Part shown: positions 22,798 to 32,200 of the stretch, in pieces
How the letters are laid out: every line of letters starts with the position of its first letter
How positions within the stretch are numbered: position 1 is the first letter of the stretch
Origin: an uncultured Christensenella sp.
GTDB lineage: Bacteria; Bacillota; Clostridia; Christensenellales; UBA3700
DNA: 35,282 bases
Direction: 5' to 3'
Assembly: GCA_910579785.1 (NCBI GenBank)
Contig: CAJTVJ010000018.1
Coordinates: 1 to 35,282 of the forward strand
Notes under the pieces: model-generated
Told to the model about the DNA's origin: nothing
Databases searched by the model: none
The model's input: only the letters and a program-made list of their open reading frames with translations
Position numbers and translations under genes: made by a program

Positions 22798-23958
22798 TTA
22801 TTTGACTATTTCGTTACGCGTCGTCATAGTACGCTTTCCGTCCTTGCTGTCAAGCACGTCGTACGTGACGTAATTACCGTCTTTTGACACCTCAACTATT
22901 CTTCCGCCTCTGGGATAGTTCTTATAAAGCTTTCGCTTTGAGGAGCTTAACATAAAGTATTTCCATTCATGATAGCCGTATGACGACATTCTTCCAAAGC
23001 CGAGAATAATCTCGCAACCATCTGCCATCTTATAAATGCCTGCAAAGTTGCTCAAATGGTCATGCCCTACGTATATTCCGTCGACGTTGTTGTTTGCAAT
23101 CAAACTTTGGCGAAGCATCTCGTTGCTCTCGGGGTTTTTCGTAGGATAATATACCTTACCGTCCTCGGGGCTTTCTATCTCGCCTTTGAATTCTCTTACA
23201 AGTTCTACATTCTCTCTGTTGTCATACATCGTCTGAAATTCCTGCGTAGGCTCATGGGTATACATACTCATTCTCACATCCGGATATTTCTTTGACATCT
23301 CATTATAAAACGCTATCTGCCCTATCGTATATCCGTCGTAAGGCGATACAAGCGACGTCGCGCAGTCCATTACAAACACTCCATACTCGACTTCTTCGCC
23401 CTCATGCGCATATATCGGTATGAAATAATTGCAGTAAGTATCTTCTTTAAAATTAGAATAGCTTTCAAAATATTGACTTTCTTCAAGTCCGCCTATAAAA
23501 TAAGCCGACTTTTGATATTCTTTAAGCATCTCCCTCTTTGTCAAAACTCCCATAGCTCCGTCGTGATTGCCAAAGCACAGCGTCCACGGAACTTCTTTTG
23601 AATCCATATACATCGTTATCTGCTGAACTATCTTTCTGCTCTTAGCTTTGCGACCGCCAAGATATTCGGGGGAAATTTGATCTCCCGTCAGCACTATCAA
23701 ATCAGCGTCGGCATAATCAATGACAGAGTCCAAGACGGCTATTGAATTTTTGCCCATATAATCTGTAAACTGTATATCCGTAAGCTGCAATATCTTAAAA
23801 TTATTATTCTCGTCAAGTCGCAAAGTCAAATCAACGCTGCCCTTTTCTTTTCCCGAGCTTTTAAAATCAATATAATTGTCGCAACCTGCAAAACAAAATA
23901 CCAACGTCGACATAAGCGCGACCATCAATAATATGCAAAGCAATTTACTTTTTTTCAT
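22798..23958 (-). CDS. Lipoprotein metallophosphoesterase (calcineurin-like)
   Basis: 386 residues. The N-terminus is a lipoprotein signal peptide: KK, a hydrophobic run, then a lipobox-like FAGC with Cys at about residue 26, so the enzyme should be tethered on the outer face of the membrane. The calcineurin-like metal motifs are all visible in order: LQLTDIQF, LTGDQIS, CFGNHDGA, MYTHEP and GIYVGHDHLSN. It resembles the purple-acid-phosphatase-29 / Dcr2-like branch of the superfamily, but the substrate (phosphoester or phosphodiester) cannot be told. AAGAGGTGA precedes the ATG. It has its own promoter, follows thrS and precedes the infC promoter closely. No sign of a broken frame. Confidence 0.85.
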   Translation of the reverse strand: MKKSKLLCILLMVALMSTLVFCFAGCDNYIDFKSSGKEKGSVDLTLRLDENNNFKILQLTDIQFTDYMGKNSIAVLDSVIDYADADLIVLTGDQISPEYLGGRKAKSRKIVQQITMYMDSKEVPWTLCFGNHDGAMGVLTKREMLKEYQKSAYFIGGLEESQYFESYSNFKEDTYCNYFIPIYAHEGEEVEYGVFVMDCATSLVSPYDGYTIGQIAFYNEMSKKYPDVRMSMYTHEPTQEFQTMYDNRENVELVREFKGEIESPEDGKVYYPTKNPESNEMLRQSLIANNNVDGIYVGHDHLSNFAGIYKMADGCEIILGFGRMSSYGYHEWKYFMLSSSKRKLYKNYPRGGRIVEVSKDGNYVTYDVLDSKDGKRTMTTRNEIVK

Positions 23959-23979
23959 ACATCACCTCTTAACGCTATA

Positions 23980-24008
23980 ATAATACAGGACTTTTTGACC
24001 TTTTTCAA
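23980..24008 (-). promoter_or_regulatory. Promoter of the phosphoesterase gene
   Basis: Minus-strand TTGAAA (24003-24008) and TATTAT (23980-23985), spacing 17, about 21 bases upstream of the ATG. Confidence 0.7.
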
Positions 24009-24126
24009 GAGCGAAATCCTAGAAACATGCGACTTAATGAACATTTTACATAAATTTATCCATATTATGGAAAATATTTTTATGCTGATAATACATAACT
24101 TAGTTAAAATTAAAACAATATAAAGA

Positions 24127-24149
24127 AAGACGGAGATAAACTCCGTCTT
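24127..24149 (-). terminator. Terminator of thrS
   Basis: Perfect nine-base-pair stem AAGACGGAG / CTCCGTCTT with a five-base loop, followed by TCTTTATATTGTTTT on the minus strand, 55 bases after the thrS stop. Confidence 0.8.
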
Positions 24150-24204
24150 CTCAGCGTCAATTTGCTTATTCGTATGCTGCACAAATGCACTATCGCAGTG
24201 ACTT

Positions 24205-26142
24205 TTAATCCAATCTCTTTGTCGCCACGTCGTCAAGTACCTTTTCGGCAAACTCCATAAGAGACATTTCGCCCATTACTACGCCGCCTCTGCGTCTTAC
24301 CGCAACGACGTTGCTGTCAACTTCCTTGTCGCCTATTATCAGCATATACGGTATCTTTTCAAGTTGCGCCGAACGTATCTTGTATCCCACAGTCTCGCTT
24401 CGCGCGTCTACTTCTGCTCTGATGCCCATAGCTTTAAGCTTTTCGCTTATTGCCTTACACTCGTCGACAGTTCTGTCAGTCAAGCTTATAACCTTGACTT
24501 GCACAGGACTTAGCCATACGGGGAAAGCTCCTGCAAACTTCTCTATCATAAGAGCCATCGTCCTCTCATAACAGCCGATAGACGAACGGTGAATTATATA
24601 CGGTCTCTTCTTTTCGCCGTTTTCGTCGACAAAAGACATATCGAAGTTTTCTGCCAAGAACATATCCACCTGAATTGTGATTATCGTATCTTCCTTGCCG
24701 TATACGTTCTTTATCTGTATATCAAGCTTTGGTCCGTAGAAAGCCGCTTCGCCTTTTGCCTCGACGTACTTGATGCCGATGTTGTCTAATATCTTCCTCA
24801 TCGTGTCTTCGGCGACAGCCCATACCTCAGGCTCGTTGATATACTTTTCGGTATTTTCCGGATCCCATTTGCTGAATCTATACGTGACGTCGTTTTCAAG
24901 TCCCATACATCTCATCATATACTTGACAAGATCGACCACGCCCCTAAACTCTTCTTCAAGCTGCGCGGGAGCGCAAACTATGTGTCCCTCCGACAGCGTA
25001 AACTGACGTACCCTTATAAGTCCGTGCATCTCGCCCGACGCTTCGTTGCGGAAAAGCGTGGAGGTCTCGCCGTATCTTATAGGCAGATCTCTGTATGATT
25101 TAAGTCCGTTGTTATAAATCGTATATTGGAAAGGACAGGTCATAGGACGCAGCGCAAACACCTCGTCGTCTTTTTCTTCGTCGCCCATAACGAACATGCC
25201 GTCTTTATAGTGATCCCAATGTCCCGATATCTTATATAGGTTGGACTTCGCCATATACGGAGTCTTTGTAAGCACGTAGCCTCTGCGTTCTTCCTCGTCC
25301 TCGACAAATCTCTGCATTATCTGGAAAAGTTTAGCGCCCTTAGGCATGAGTAAAGGCAAGCCTTGACCAATGTTTTCGTCCGTCATAAATATGCCCATTT
25401 CTCTGCCCAGCTTGTTGTGATCTCTCTTCTTGGCTTCTTCGACGGCTTGCAGATATTCCTGCAAGTCAGACTTCTTGTCAAACGCGGTGCCGTAAATTCT
25501 CGACAGCATCTTGTTGTTTTCGTTGCCTCTCCAATACGCGCCCGTCAAGCTGGTGAGCTTAAATGCTTTGACCATACCCGTAAAAGGCAAGTGCGGTCCT
25601 GCGCATAGGTCTATGAAATCTCCCTGCTTATAGAAAGATATCTCCACGTCGCTTGGCAGGTCGTTGATAAGCTCTACCTTGTAATCCTCGCCGTAACTCG
25701 ACATCAACTTGACTGCCTCATCCTTCGGCAAAGTAAATCTCGTGATTGGATAATTTGCCTTGATTATGCTCTTCATCTCCTGCTCTATCTTGACAAATTC
25801 TTCTGTCGATATCGGGGTCTTGAAGTCAAAATCATAATAAAACCCCGTAGCTATCGCAGGTCCTATCGCAAGTTTTACCGTAGGAAAAATGTTCTTTATA
25901 GCTTGCGCAAGAATATGCGCGGCGGTATGCCTATAAATCAACTTGCCTTCTTCGTCGGCAAAAGTAAGTATTTCAAGAGCGCAATCTCCATTTACAACGC
26001 TTCTCATCTCCACAACTTTGCCGTCTACCTTTGCGCCCACTGCGGCTCTTGCAAGCCCTTCGGAAATTTGTTTGGCGATCTCATATACGCTCAAACCGTC
26101 TTGAAATTCTTTGACGCTTCCGTCTTTCAACGTGATTTTCAT
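24205..26142 (-). CDS. thrS: Threonyl-tRNA synthetase
   Basis: Charges tRNA-Thr and edits Ser-tRNA-Thr. 645 residues, full length. N-terminal TGS domain (about 1-60), editing domain with HTAAH (the HxxxH pair) and CAGPH, class II core with motif 1 near GAKLFQIMQRFVEDEEERRGY, MTCPFQYTIYNN carrying the zinc cysteine, motif 2 RNEASGEMHGLIRVRQFTLSEGHI with a zinc histidine, motif 3 HRSSIGCYERTMALMIE with the last, and a C-terminal anticodon-binding domain (about 540-640). GAGGTG precedes the ATG. Expression is controlled by the T-box leader upstream. Lies next to a ytxC-like gene as in Bacillus. Confidence 0.98.
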   Translation of the reverse strand: MKITLKDGSVKEFQDGLSVYEIAKQISEGLARAAVGAKVDGKVVEMRSVVNGDCALEILTFADEEGKLIYRHTAAHILAQAIKNIFPTVKLAIGPAIATGFYYDFDFKTPISTEEFVKIEQEMKSIIKANYPITRFTLPKDEAVKLMSSYGEDYKVELINDLPSDVEISFYKQGDFIDLCAGPHLPFTGMVKAFKLTSLTGAYWRGNENNKMLSRIYGTAFDKKSDLQEYLQAVEEAKKRDHNKLGREMGIFMTDENIGQGLPLLMPKGAKLFQIMQRFVEDEEERRGYVLTKTPYMAKSNLYKISGHWDHYKDGMFVMGDEEKDDEVFALRPMTCPFQYTIYNNGLKSYRDLPIRYGETSTLFRNEASGEMHGLIRVRQFTLSEGHIVCAPAQLEEEFRGVVDLVKYMMRCMGLENDVTYRFSKWDPENTEKYINEPEVWAVAEDTMRKILDNIGIKYVEAKGEAAFYGPKLDIQIKNVYGKEDTIITIQVDMFLAENFDMSFVDENGEKKRPYIIHRSSIGCYERTMALMIEKFAGAFPVWLSPVQVKVISLTDRTVDECKAISEKLKAMGIRAEVDARSETVGYKIRSAQLEKIPYMLIIGDKEVDSNVVAVRRRGGVVMGEMSLMEFAEKVLDDVATKRLD

Positions 26143-26264
26143 TTTACACCTCTATCTTATATATCTTTATATATTTATACCTATATTATAACTATGCGCT
26201 ACGCAAGTTTGCCGACGTACGCCGCGCGATACGGCAATACATATTTGCCTTTAAGCCGTACGGC

Positions 26265-26490
26265 AAAAAAATACGCCCATAGTCTTTTGACTAAGGACGA
26301 TGTCTCGCGGTTCCACCTTACTTACGGCTTTCGCCGTCTCTCATTTTATCCATTCGTAGGATCTACGTGTTTTTCTTCAAGCGGTATGACCTATATCCTC
26401 GTACGTCTCTCTCAGCCTCGGACGCTCTCTGTGACGATTTCCTATAAATCACGTGTCTTAAAGCTCGCAACAGTGCGATACAATTAAATT
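26265..26490 (-). ncRNA. T-box riboswitch leader of thrS
   Basis: On the minus strand the T-box core AAGGTGGAACCGCG (about 26306-26319) is followed by an intrinsic terminator, stem GTCCTTAGTC / GACTATGGGC (26274-26298, one mismatch) and a run of seven T. Further upstream is the AGAGAG...GGCTGAGAGAG stem I region. The best specifier is ACC (26383-26385), the threonine codon that pairs with the GGU anticodon, in the context TCATACCGCTTGAAG. Uncharged tRNA-Thr would bind and stabilise the antiterminator. The palindrome GCCGTACGGC (26255-26264) just after the T run may add a second stem. Confidence 0.9.
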
Positions 26491-26498
26491 GTATTACT

Positions 26499-26527
26499 AT
26501 TATAGTATCGCAAAGTATGCTTGTCAA
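26499..26527 (-). promoter_or_regulatory. Consensus promoter of thrS
   Basis: Minus-strand TTGACA (26522-26527) and TATAAT (26499-26504), spacing 17: a perfect sigma-A promoter. The palindrome CTTAAAAATTTTTAAG (26536-26551) lies nine bases upstream of the -35 box and may be an AT-rich terminator of the gene before it or a binding site. Confidence 0.85.
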
Positions 26528-26633
26528 CTCTAAATCTTAAAAATTTTTAAGAAGTTATTATTTTATTATTACCCAATACCCCATATATTGTGTCTTATCT
26601 CAGCTTATTCAGCCCCGACATACAACAAATTGT

Positions 26634-27347
26634 TTATAAAATTTTTACGTCGACCAAATTTCTCAACGCATTGAGCAACTCTTTATCAACGTTGCCACGC
26701 TCGACCACCACCTCGCTTGCGCCGTACTTGACGATTGCGTTGATGATATTGTGCGACTTGTCGGGATAGATTTCCGGCGCGTTGACAAGTCCGCCCTGCG
26801 AGACGTTGGTGATCAATATCTCTTTGCTGTCGGCGATAAACAGACTTGTGTTCTTTCTCTCGCCAAGCATATAGACGGCAAGCGAATATATCTCCTTTTC
26901 TCCATACCCCTTTTCAAGAGTTGACGATATGATATTGCCGAGTTCTTTCCACTCCTCGACAAGCTCTCTAAGACGAAAATCAATGATACCGTCAATACAG
27001 TAACGGTCAAGTCTAGCAATTTGCTTCTGCACAAAGTCGTGTTCTTTTTCGCTGTCGTAATACAGCATAGAAGATATAAGCGCGCACAGCGACGAATTTA
27101 TCTTAACTTTGCCTATCTGCGAAAGTATGCGTTGGAGCTTGACGCTGTTGAGTATGACGTCGCCTATACTCTCCCTGACCGCGCCTTCGCATGTTTCTCT
27201 GTCCTTCTCCTTGGCGGCTATGTCAAACGTATGCCACTGCCCATCCTCGCCCTCTGCAAAATACAATCCGTCTATTCTTTCCAAACTCTTCTTTAAAATG
27301 CCGTCCGCATTTAAATTCTTGCTTATTAAAATATTACTTTGCCACAT
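26634..27347 (-). CDS. YtxC-like putative sporulation protein
   Basis: About 237 residues from the ATG at 27345-27347, chosen because GAGGA lies just upstream; a longer frame from a TTG at 27407 has no binding site. The central segment, RYCIDGIIDFRLRELVEEWKEL followed by YGEKEIYSLAVYML, matches the conserved core of the YtxC family (FxxFRLKxYxxxL...EKEY), and ytxC is the neighbour of thrS in Bacillus; the C-terminal half ends in VVVERGNVDKELLNALRNLVDVKIL. YtxC is a putative sporulation protein with no known biochemical function. No signal peptide or membrane helix is seen. The family call is by pattern and context, so it is moderately sure. Confidence 0.65.
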   Translation of the reverse strand: MWQSNILISKNLNADGILKKSLERIDGLYFAEGEDGQWHTFDIAAKEKDRETCEGAVRESIGDVILNSVKLQRILSQIGKVKINSSLCALISSMLYYDSEKEHDFVQKQIARLDRYCIDGIIDFRLRELVEEWKELGNIISSTLEKGYGEKEIYSLAVYMLGERKNTSLFIADSKEILITNVSQGGLVNAPEIYPDKSHNIINAIVKYGASEVVVERGNVDKELLNALRNLVDVKIL

Positions 27348-27446
27348 ATTTTCCTCATTAGGTATTGTATGCCAACGATTGCGATTTATGCTTTTTAGTA
27401 TTTCCAAAATCAGTATTTTTTAAAGGTAGATATAGTAATAAGCCAA

Positions 27447-27537
27447 ACTTTGGTTATTATCTTAATATTTCATATACAAACTGGGAGAAAATCGTCACTG
27501 ACGCTATATTGACATAAAGTATTTTTGAATATATAAT
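27447..27537 (+). promoter_or_regulatory. Divergent intergenic region with aminopeptidase promoter
   Basis: On the plus strand TTGACA (27509-27514) and TATAAT (27532-27537), spacing 17, form a perfect promoter 33 bases before the aminopeptidase ATG. Upstream is an inverted repeat AATAAGCCAAA / CTTTGGTTATT (about 27438-27459) between the two divergent genes, a possible operator. A clear promoter for the minus-strand gene is not seen. Confidence 0.75.
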
Positions 27538-27570
27538 TAAATTGCATCCATAATTTCAAAGAGGTATAAA

Positions 27571-28794
27571 ATGAAAAGCAAAATATTAAGAGAATACGCA
27601 AAACTCATTGCGCAAAAAGGCGTCAACGTACAACCCGGTCAAGAGGTGTGGATAACAGCGTCGCTCGACCAACCAAAATTTGTCGAAGTTTTAGCAAAAG
27701 AATGTTATCAGCTTGGCGCAAAAAAGGTCGTAGTAGATTGGACACACGATAAATTGAGCGTGCTTGATTCAAAGTTTATGTCGCAAGAAGCAATGAACGA
27801 GACTGCTGATTGGGAAGTTGCTAAAATGAAATATCAATGCGACGTCTTACCTGCAAGGATATATCTCGACAGCGACGATCCCGACGGTATGAAAGACGCG
27901 CGCCAAGACAAAATAGCCGCTCAACGAATTGCAAAATACGCGATACGCAAGCCATACATCGAGGCAATGGACAACAAATATCAGTGGTGTATCGCAGCCG
28001 TCGCAGGCAAAGAATGGGCAAAAAAGGTATTCCCTAACGAGCGTGTATCGGCAGCGGTAGAAAAACTCTGGGAAGCTATTTTATATACCTCACGGGCATT
28101 AACGACCCCAATCGAGAATTGGAATGCTCATAATAAAAACCTGCATGAAAAATGCGACATACTCAATTCTTTAAATCTAAAATATCTTCACTATAAATCA
28201 GACAACGGCACAGACCTTAAAGTCGAGTTGTTGGAGCAAGCTAATTTCTTGGCAGGCAGCGAAAAGAGCTTGCAAGGCATTGAATTCAATCCTAATATAC
28301 CCAGCGAAGAGGTCTTTACCACCCCCAAGGCAGGCGCAGCGGAAGGCATTGTATACTCGACTAAACCGCTGTCTTATCAAGGCGCGCTGATAGAAAACTT
28401 TTATGTCAAATTTAAAGACGGCAAAGTATGCGAAGTCTTTGCAGAAAAAAATCAAGATTTGCTAAGTCAAATGATAAATATGGACGACGGCGCCAAAATG
28501 CTCGGAGAATGCGCCCTTGTGCCTTTTGATTCGCCTATCAACAACAGCGGCATACTATTTTACAATACCCTCTTTGACGAAAACGCAAGCTGTCACCTTG
28601 CTCTCGGCAGAGGTTTTTCAAATTGCATAAAAGACTTTGATAAATACTCCCAACAAGAATTTGACGATATGGGAGTCAATACAAGTATGATACACGTCGA
28701 CTTTATGATAGGCAGCAAATCGCTTGATATCGTAGGCATAACAAAGGACGGCGCGAAAGTACAAATTTTCAAAAACGGTAATTGGGCAATATAA
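27571..28794 (+). CDS. pepS: M29 family aminopeptidase (AmpS/PepS type)
   Basis: Cytoplasmic di-metal aminopeptidase that trims N-terminal residues from peptides; 407 residues, matching AmpS/PepS/aminopeptidase T (about 410). The conserved metal-site segments are visible in order: PNIPSEEVFTTP with the first glutamate, GECALVP with the second, ENASCHLALG with a histidine, and MIHVDFMIGSKSLDI with the His-x-Asp pair. The N-terminal segment MKSKILREYAKLIAQKGVNVQPGQEV is the family start. AGAGGT precedes the ATG. It is the only recognised gene on the plus strand here, transcribed from its own consensus promoter and converging on the giant membrane protein gene, with repeat cluster D between them. 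Confidence 0.95.
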   Translation: MKSKILREYAKLIAQKGVNVQPGQEVWITASLDQPKFVEVLAKECYQLGAKKVVVDWTHDKLSVLDSKFMSQEAMNETADWEVAKMKYQCDVLPARIYLDSDDPDGMKDARQDKIAAQRIAKYAIRKPYIEAMDNKYQWCIAAVAGKEWAKKVFPNERVSAAVEKLWEAILYTSRALTTPIENWNAHNKNLHEKCDILNSLNLKYLHYKSDNGTDLKVELLEQANFLAGSEKSLQGIEFNPNIPSEEVFTTPKAGAAEGIVYSTKPLSYQGALIENFYVKFKDGKVCEVFAEKNQDLLSQMINMDDGAKMLGECALVPFDSPINNSGILFYNTLFDENASCHLALGRGFSNCIKDFDKYSQQEFDDMGVNTSMIHVDFMIGSKSLDIVGITKDGAKVQIFKNGNWAI

Positions 28795-28824
28795 GCTTAT
28801 ATCAAACTTCGGTATTTAAGTTAT

Positions 28825-29017
28825 GTCATTTCGACCGCAGTGGAAAAATCTCAAATAGTTATTTCAAAAAGATTAGACCTCTCCGCGTTGGTCGAGGTGA
28901 CTTAAAGTTAGATTACCTGCAAGCAATACATGGTCACTTCGAGCGTAGTCGAGAAGTCTTATCCTTTTTTAATTTGACGAGATTTCTCCGCTTCACTGCG
29001 TTTCGGTCGAAATGACT
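28825..29017. repeat. Repeat cluster D between two convergent genes
   Basis: Plus-strand arms at 28825-28853 and 28932-28962, minus-strand arms at 28871-28901 and 28977-29017. The first pair can fold with GTCATTTCGACC against GGTCGAGGTGAC, twelve continuous pairs counting G-U. The segment before the third arm (TGCAAG..AATACATGGTCA) also precedes an arm in cluster C, so the shared unit extends beyond the arms. Lies between the 3' ends of pepS and the giant membrane protein gene. Confidence 0.8.
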
Positions 29018-29209
29018 ATCTAAATATTTATCCTATTATTATCTTACCCAAATAAAATGCGGAGATTAGTTGTATTTTTGTACGTGCGACGACAACCGAG
29101 CGGTGAGCGTACTTCCGTACGTGACCCCGAGGGCGTTCTAGTCGAAGAGCGCACCTTTAAGGCGCGCTCTGTTAGTGCAAAAAGACGGCTGATATACGCA
29201 TTTTGCCTG
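29018..29209. other. Hairpin-rich gap after the giant membrane protein gene
   Basis: No gene is seen. Two strong inverted repeats occur: CGTAC-TTCC-GTACG (29108-29121) and a 25-base hairpin AGAGCGCACCTT-T-AAGGCGCGCTCT (29146-29170, one mismatch in twelve pairs). A third, just inside the gene (29210-29243), spans its last codons and stop: fourteen pairs with a three-base bulge. None has a long T run, so their role as terminators is uncertain. Confidence 0.5.
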
Positions 29210-32200
29210 CTATCTTCTCAAAGAGCGCTGCTCTTTGAGATAGTCGTTGTATCTCTCAATCTGGTCTATACGCAGATCCACCATATCTTTCGCCGTATCA
29301 TACGCCTGCTTATCCCCTACCGGCAGCTCTGTCTCTTTGATTTTCATCTTTGTGCCGTCACTGCTTGCATTGCGGCGGATATCTTTGAGGTATTCGTCTT
29401 CCATCTTGAATAGCGCTACCGTTATGCCTTTCTTTATCGTCAGCTTTATGAATGGATTAGTCGTGCTTGGTCCTATCGTTGTGAAGTAGGTAGACAGCTT
29501 TTCTTTACACTTGCTATCCTTGCTCATTGCATACTCTCTAAGTCCGTCAAAGTACTTCTTTTGCTCTTTGGTGAGCTTAGCGTACGCTTCTTCCAAGGTC
29601 AGTCGCGGTGCAGGCGCTTTCTTTGGCGACGGCGTTTTTTTAACTTGTTTAGATTTCTCCGCTTCACCTACGGCTTCGGTCGAAATGACAATAGGCTTTT
29701 CGACTACCTTCTCAACTACTGTCTCGACGGGTACCTCTACTCGTACTTCTTTCTCTATTACCTTTTCGACAGGCACTTCGACTATTTTCTCAACGGGCTT
29801 CTCTACTATCTTCTCGATTATCTGCGGTTGAGTGATCACTTGCGGAGCGTCATTTTTCTCCATAAGTTTATTTATCAAAGCTTCTTGATTGCGCATAAGC
29901 TGACTTATCGTCTCGTCCTGCTTTTGCGACCGCTCCATAAACTTCTCTTGGCTGTCGACTATCCTCTTTATCGTCTCGTCGTCAGCTGCCGCCACTTCTT
30001 TTTCTACTATTCTTTCCGCAGGTTTATCTGCCAGCTGCTGCATAAGTTGTTCATTCTTTTGCATCAACTCTTCGTTTTGTTCCATCAGCTTGGTGACAAG
30101 CTCGTCGTTTGCCGACGCTTGCTGCGGCAACATCTGTTGCATACCCGGCAAAAGCGCAGTCACAGTCTCGCTTATCAGTCCGCGCATCTCCTCCGCGCCA
30201 AGTCCTTGCTGTACAAAGCCTCCCTGCATTCCCTGTCCGTTGCCGCCGCCCATCATGTGCATAAACATCATCTTCATATCTTCGTCACGGCGTCTTGCTT
30301 CGCTTTCAGACCTGTTATGCTCGTACTCTTCTTTGGCTTCTTCCATCTCTTCTTGCGCCTTGTTGAGCTTTATCTTGGTGATTATCATAAAGACTAAGCT
30401 CAGCGCTGCAAGTCCCAAAACTACGCCGACTATCACGTTCCAAGTGCCGACCGCAAGCCCGAATGCACCCGTTGCCGCCGCATAGTATGACTTGTATTTG
30501 TTCTCCGTCAGCTTCTTTGCCTTCTTCGTCTTACCGATATTGCTTATGCCCTTGCTCATAAATATTATTATCAATATAATACCTACGCCGCTGGCTATCA
30601 ACTGCCACCATTCTTTAAGCAGCTGTCCTATGTTTTCTATACTAAATTTATTCTTTTCGTCCTCGTCCTTATCGCCTCGGTTGTTGGTCTCCTCTTCGCT
30701 GGGCGCATAACCGTTTTCGTCCACGATCCTGTACGTACACACCGACCCCGACAATATCGAATAATCGTTGCTGTTCTTCAACGTCACCTTGACGGTATAC
30801 GTTCCGAGTTCTTTCTGTTGGCGATACCCTTCGCTGAAATTGAGCTGCGAGAGTATCTGCGACTTGACGCTCTCGTCAAGTTCTTTGCCGTCCTTATCCG
30901 TCACGGTGTATTTGGGATAATGCACTTCGCCGTCATATAAAAATTCAGTCTCGTCCCAATTTATCCTTATCACCGTCTTACCCGTCTTGTCTGTCACTAT
31001 AAACGCCCATTCTCCGCTCACTTCGTCCAACTTATAGTTCTTTGCCAAAGTGTCGTTGAGGCGCGCCACTATCTTATAAGAGCCCATCTCCACAGCTTCG
31101 CTCACGTCCAATTCATTGCCGTTTTCGTCATACAGCGTATAGATAAAATCTCCGTTGAGGTCAATGCTCTCGCCGTCAGCAAGTCCGTCGGCAATGCCCG
31201 TTATCCTCGGCGCAAAACCGTTGACTCCGTCGTATACAAACTCCCATTTGTCCCAATCGAGTATCAGCGTAGCCTTCTCTATCTCCCAATCGTACGACTT
31301 GGTTCCCGTACTTCCGTCCGCCCACTTGCAGTTGAGCGCGTCTTTTAGTTTAAGCGTGACTCTATACGTGCCTACTTCTTTCGCGCTCTTGCCCTCGCCT
31401 ATTATCTCTATCATATCGAGGTCAAAGCTTTCGCCCAAAAAGTCCGCCAAATTCTTTATCTTGCCGTCATACTGCACTTTTATCTTGTCCTGAGGCACTT
31501 CGTATATTGCCTCCACTATGTCAAATTCGCACTCCTCTCCCTCGGTAATTCTATACGCGCCGTCCAACGCCGCCTTAATCGTATAGTGACCTCTCGCCGA
31601 CTTGTCGATATCGCCGCTGTAAGTGATCGTCACGTTGGTCAACTCACTGCCGTTGCTCCTAAATACTTTTGCTGTCGGAGCCTGCACCTTGCCGTTGTAC
31701 ATAAACTCCGTCTTATCCCACTCTATCCTCACTTCGGTATAAGTGCCGAGTATCAAAGTAAGGCGTATGTCGTCTGCCTTGTCGTCATAAGACATCGGCG
31801 TAAACTTGACGACCACAGTATATCTTCCCGCCCTCACCACTTCGCTTGGGTCTATCTTTTCCTGCCGCGCATTGTAATACTCATACTCTACGCTGTCTAT
31901 GCCGAGATTTTCATACTCGCTGGGGTCAAGCATAGGTATGTTCTTCACACTGCCGTCGGCTTCCATCTTTATCTCGTTGTTGCTATCCTGTCCAAAGTCT
32001 AGCGAACTCGTATCTATCTTATTGGGCGTCACAGGCACTTCTATCTCGCACTCCTGCGTCTCTCCCGTCTTGTCAAAAGTATAGCTCACCTTTATCTTGA
32101 TACGCGGATTGTCAGGGTCGGAAATATGCAGTTCATTGCCTATCGGATAGGTTATGTTGTCATTATAATCGTTCCACCCCAACGTCATCGGCATCTCTTC

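Noticed and set aside
23955..24251. Minus-strand frame of 98 codons between thrS and the phosphoesterase gene
   Set aside because: It covers the thrS terminator and the promoter of the next gene and shows no domain or ribosome binding site.
29561..30397. Plus-strand frame of 278 codons rich in Leu, Tyr and His
   Set aside because: It is the reverse of the repetitive, charged coiled-coil region of the giant protein and has no start signal.
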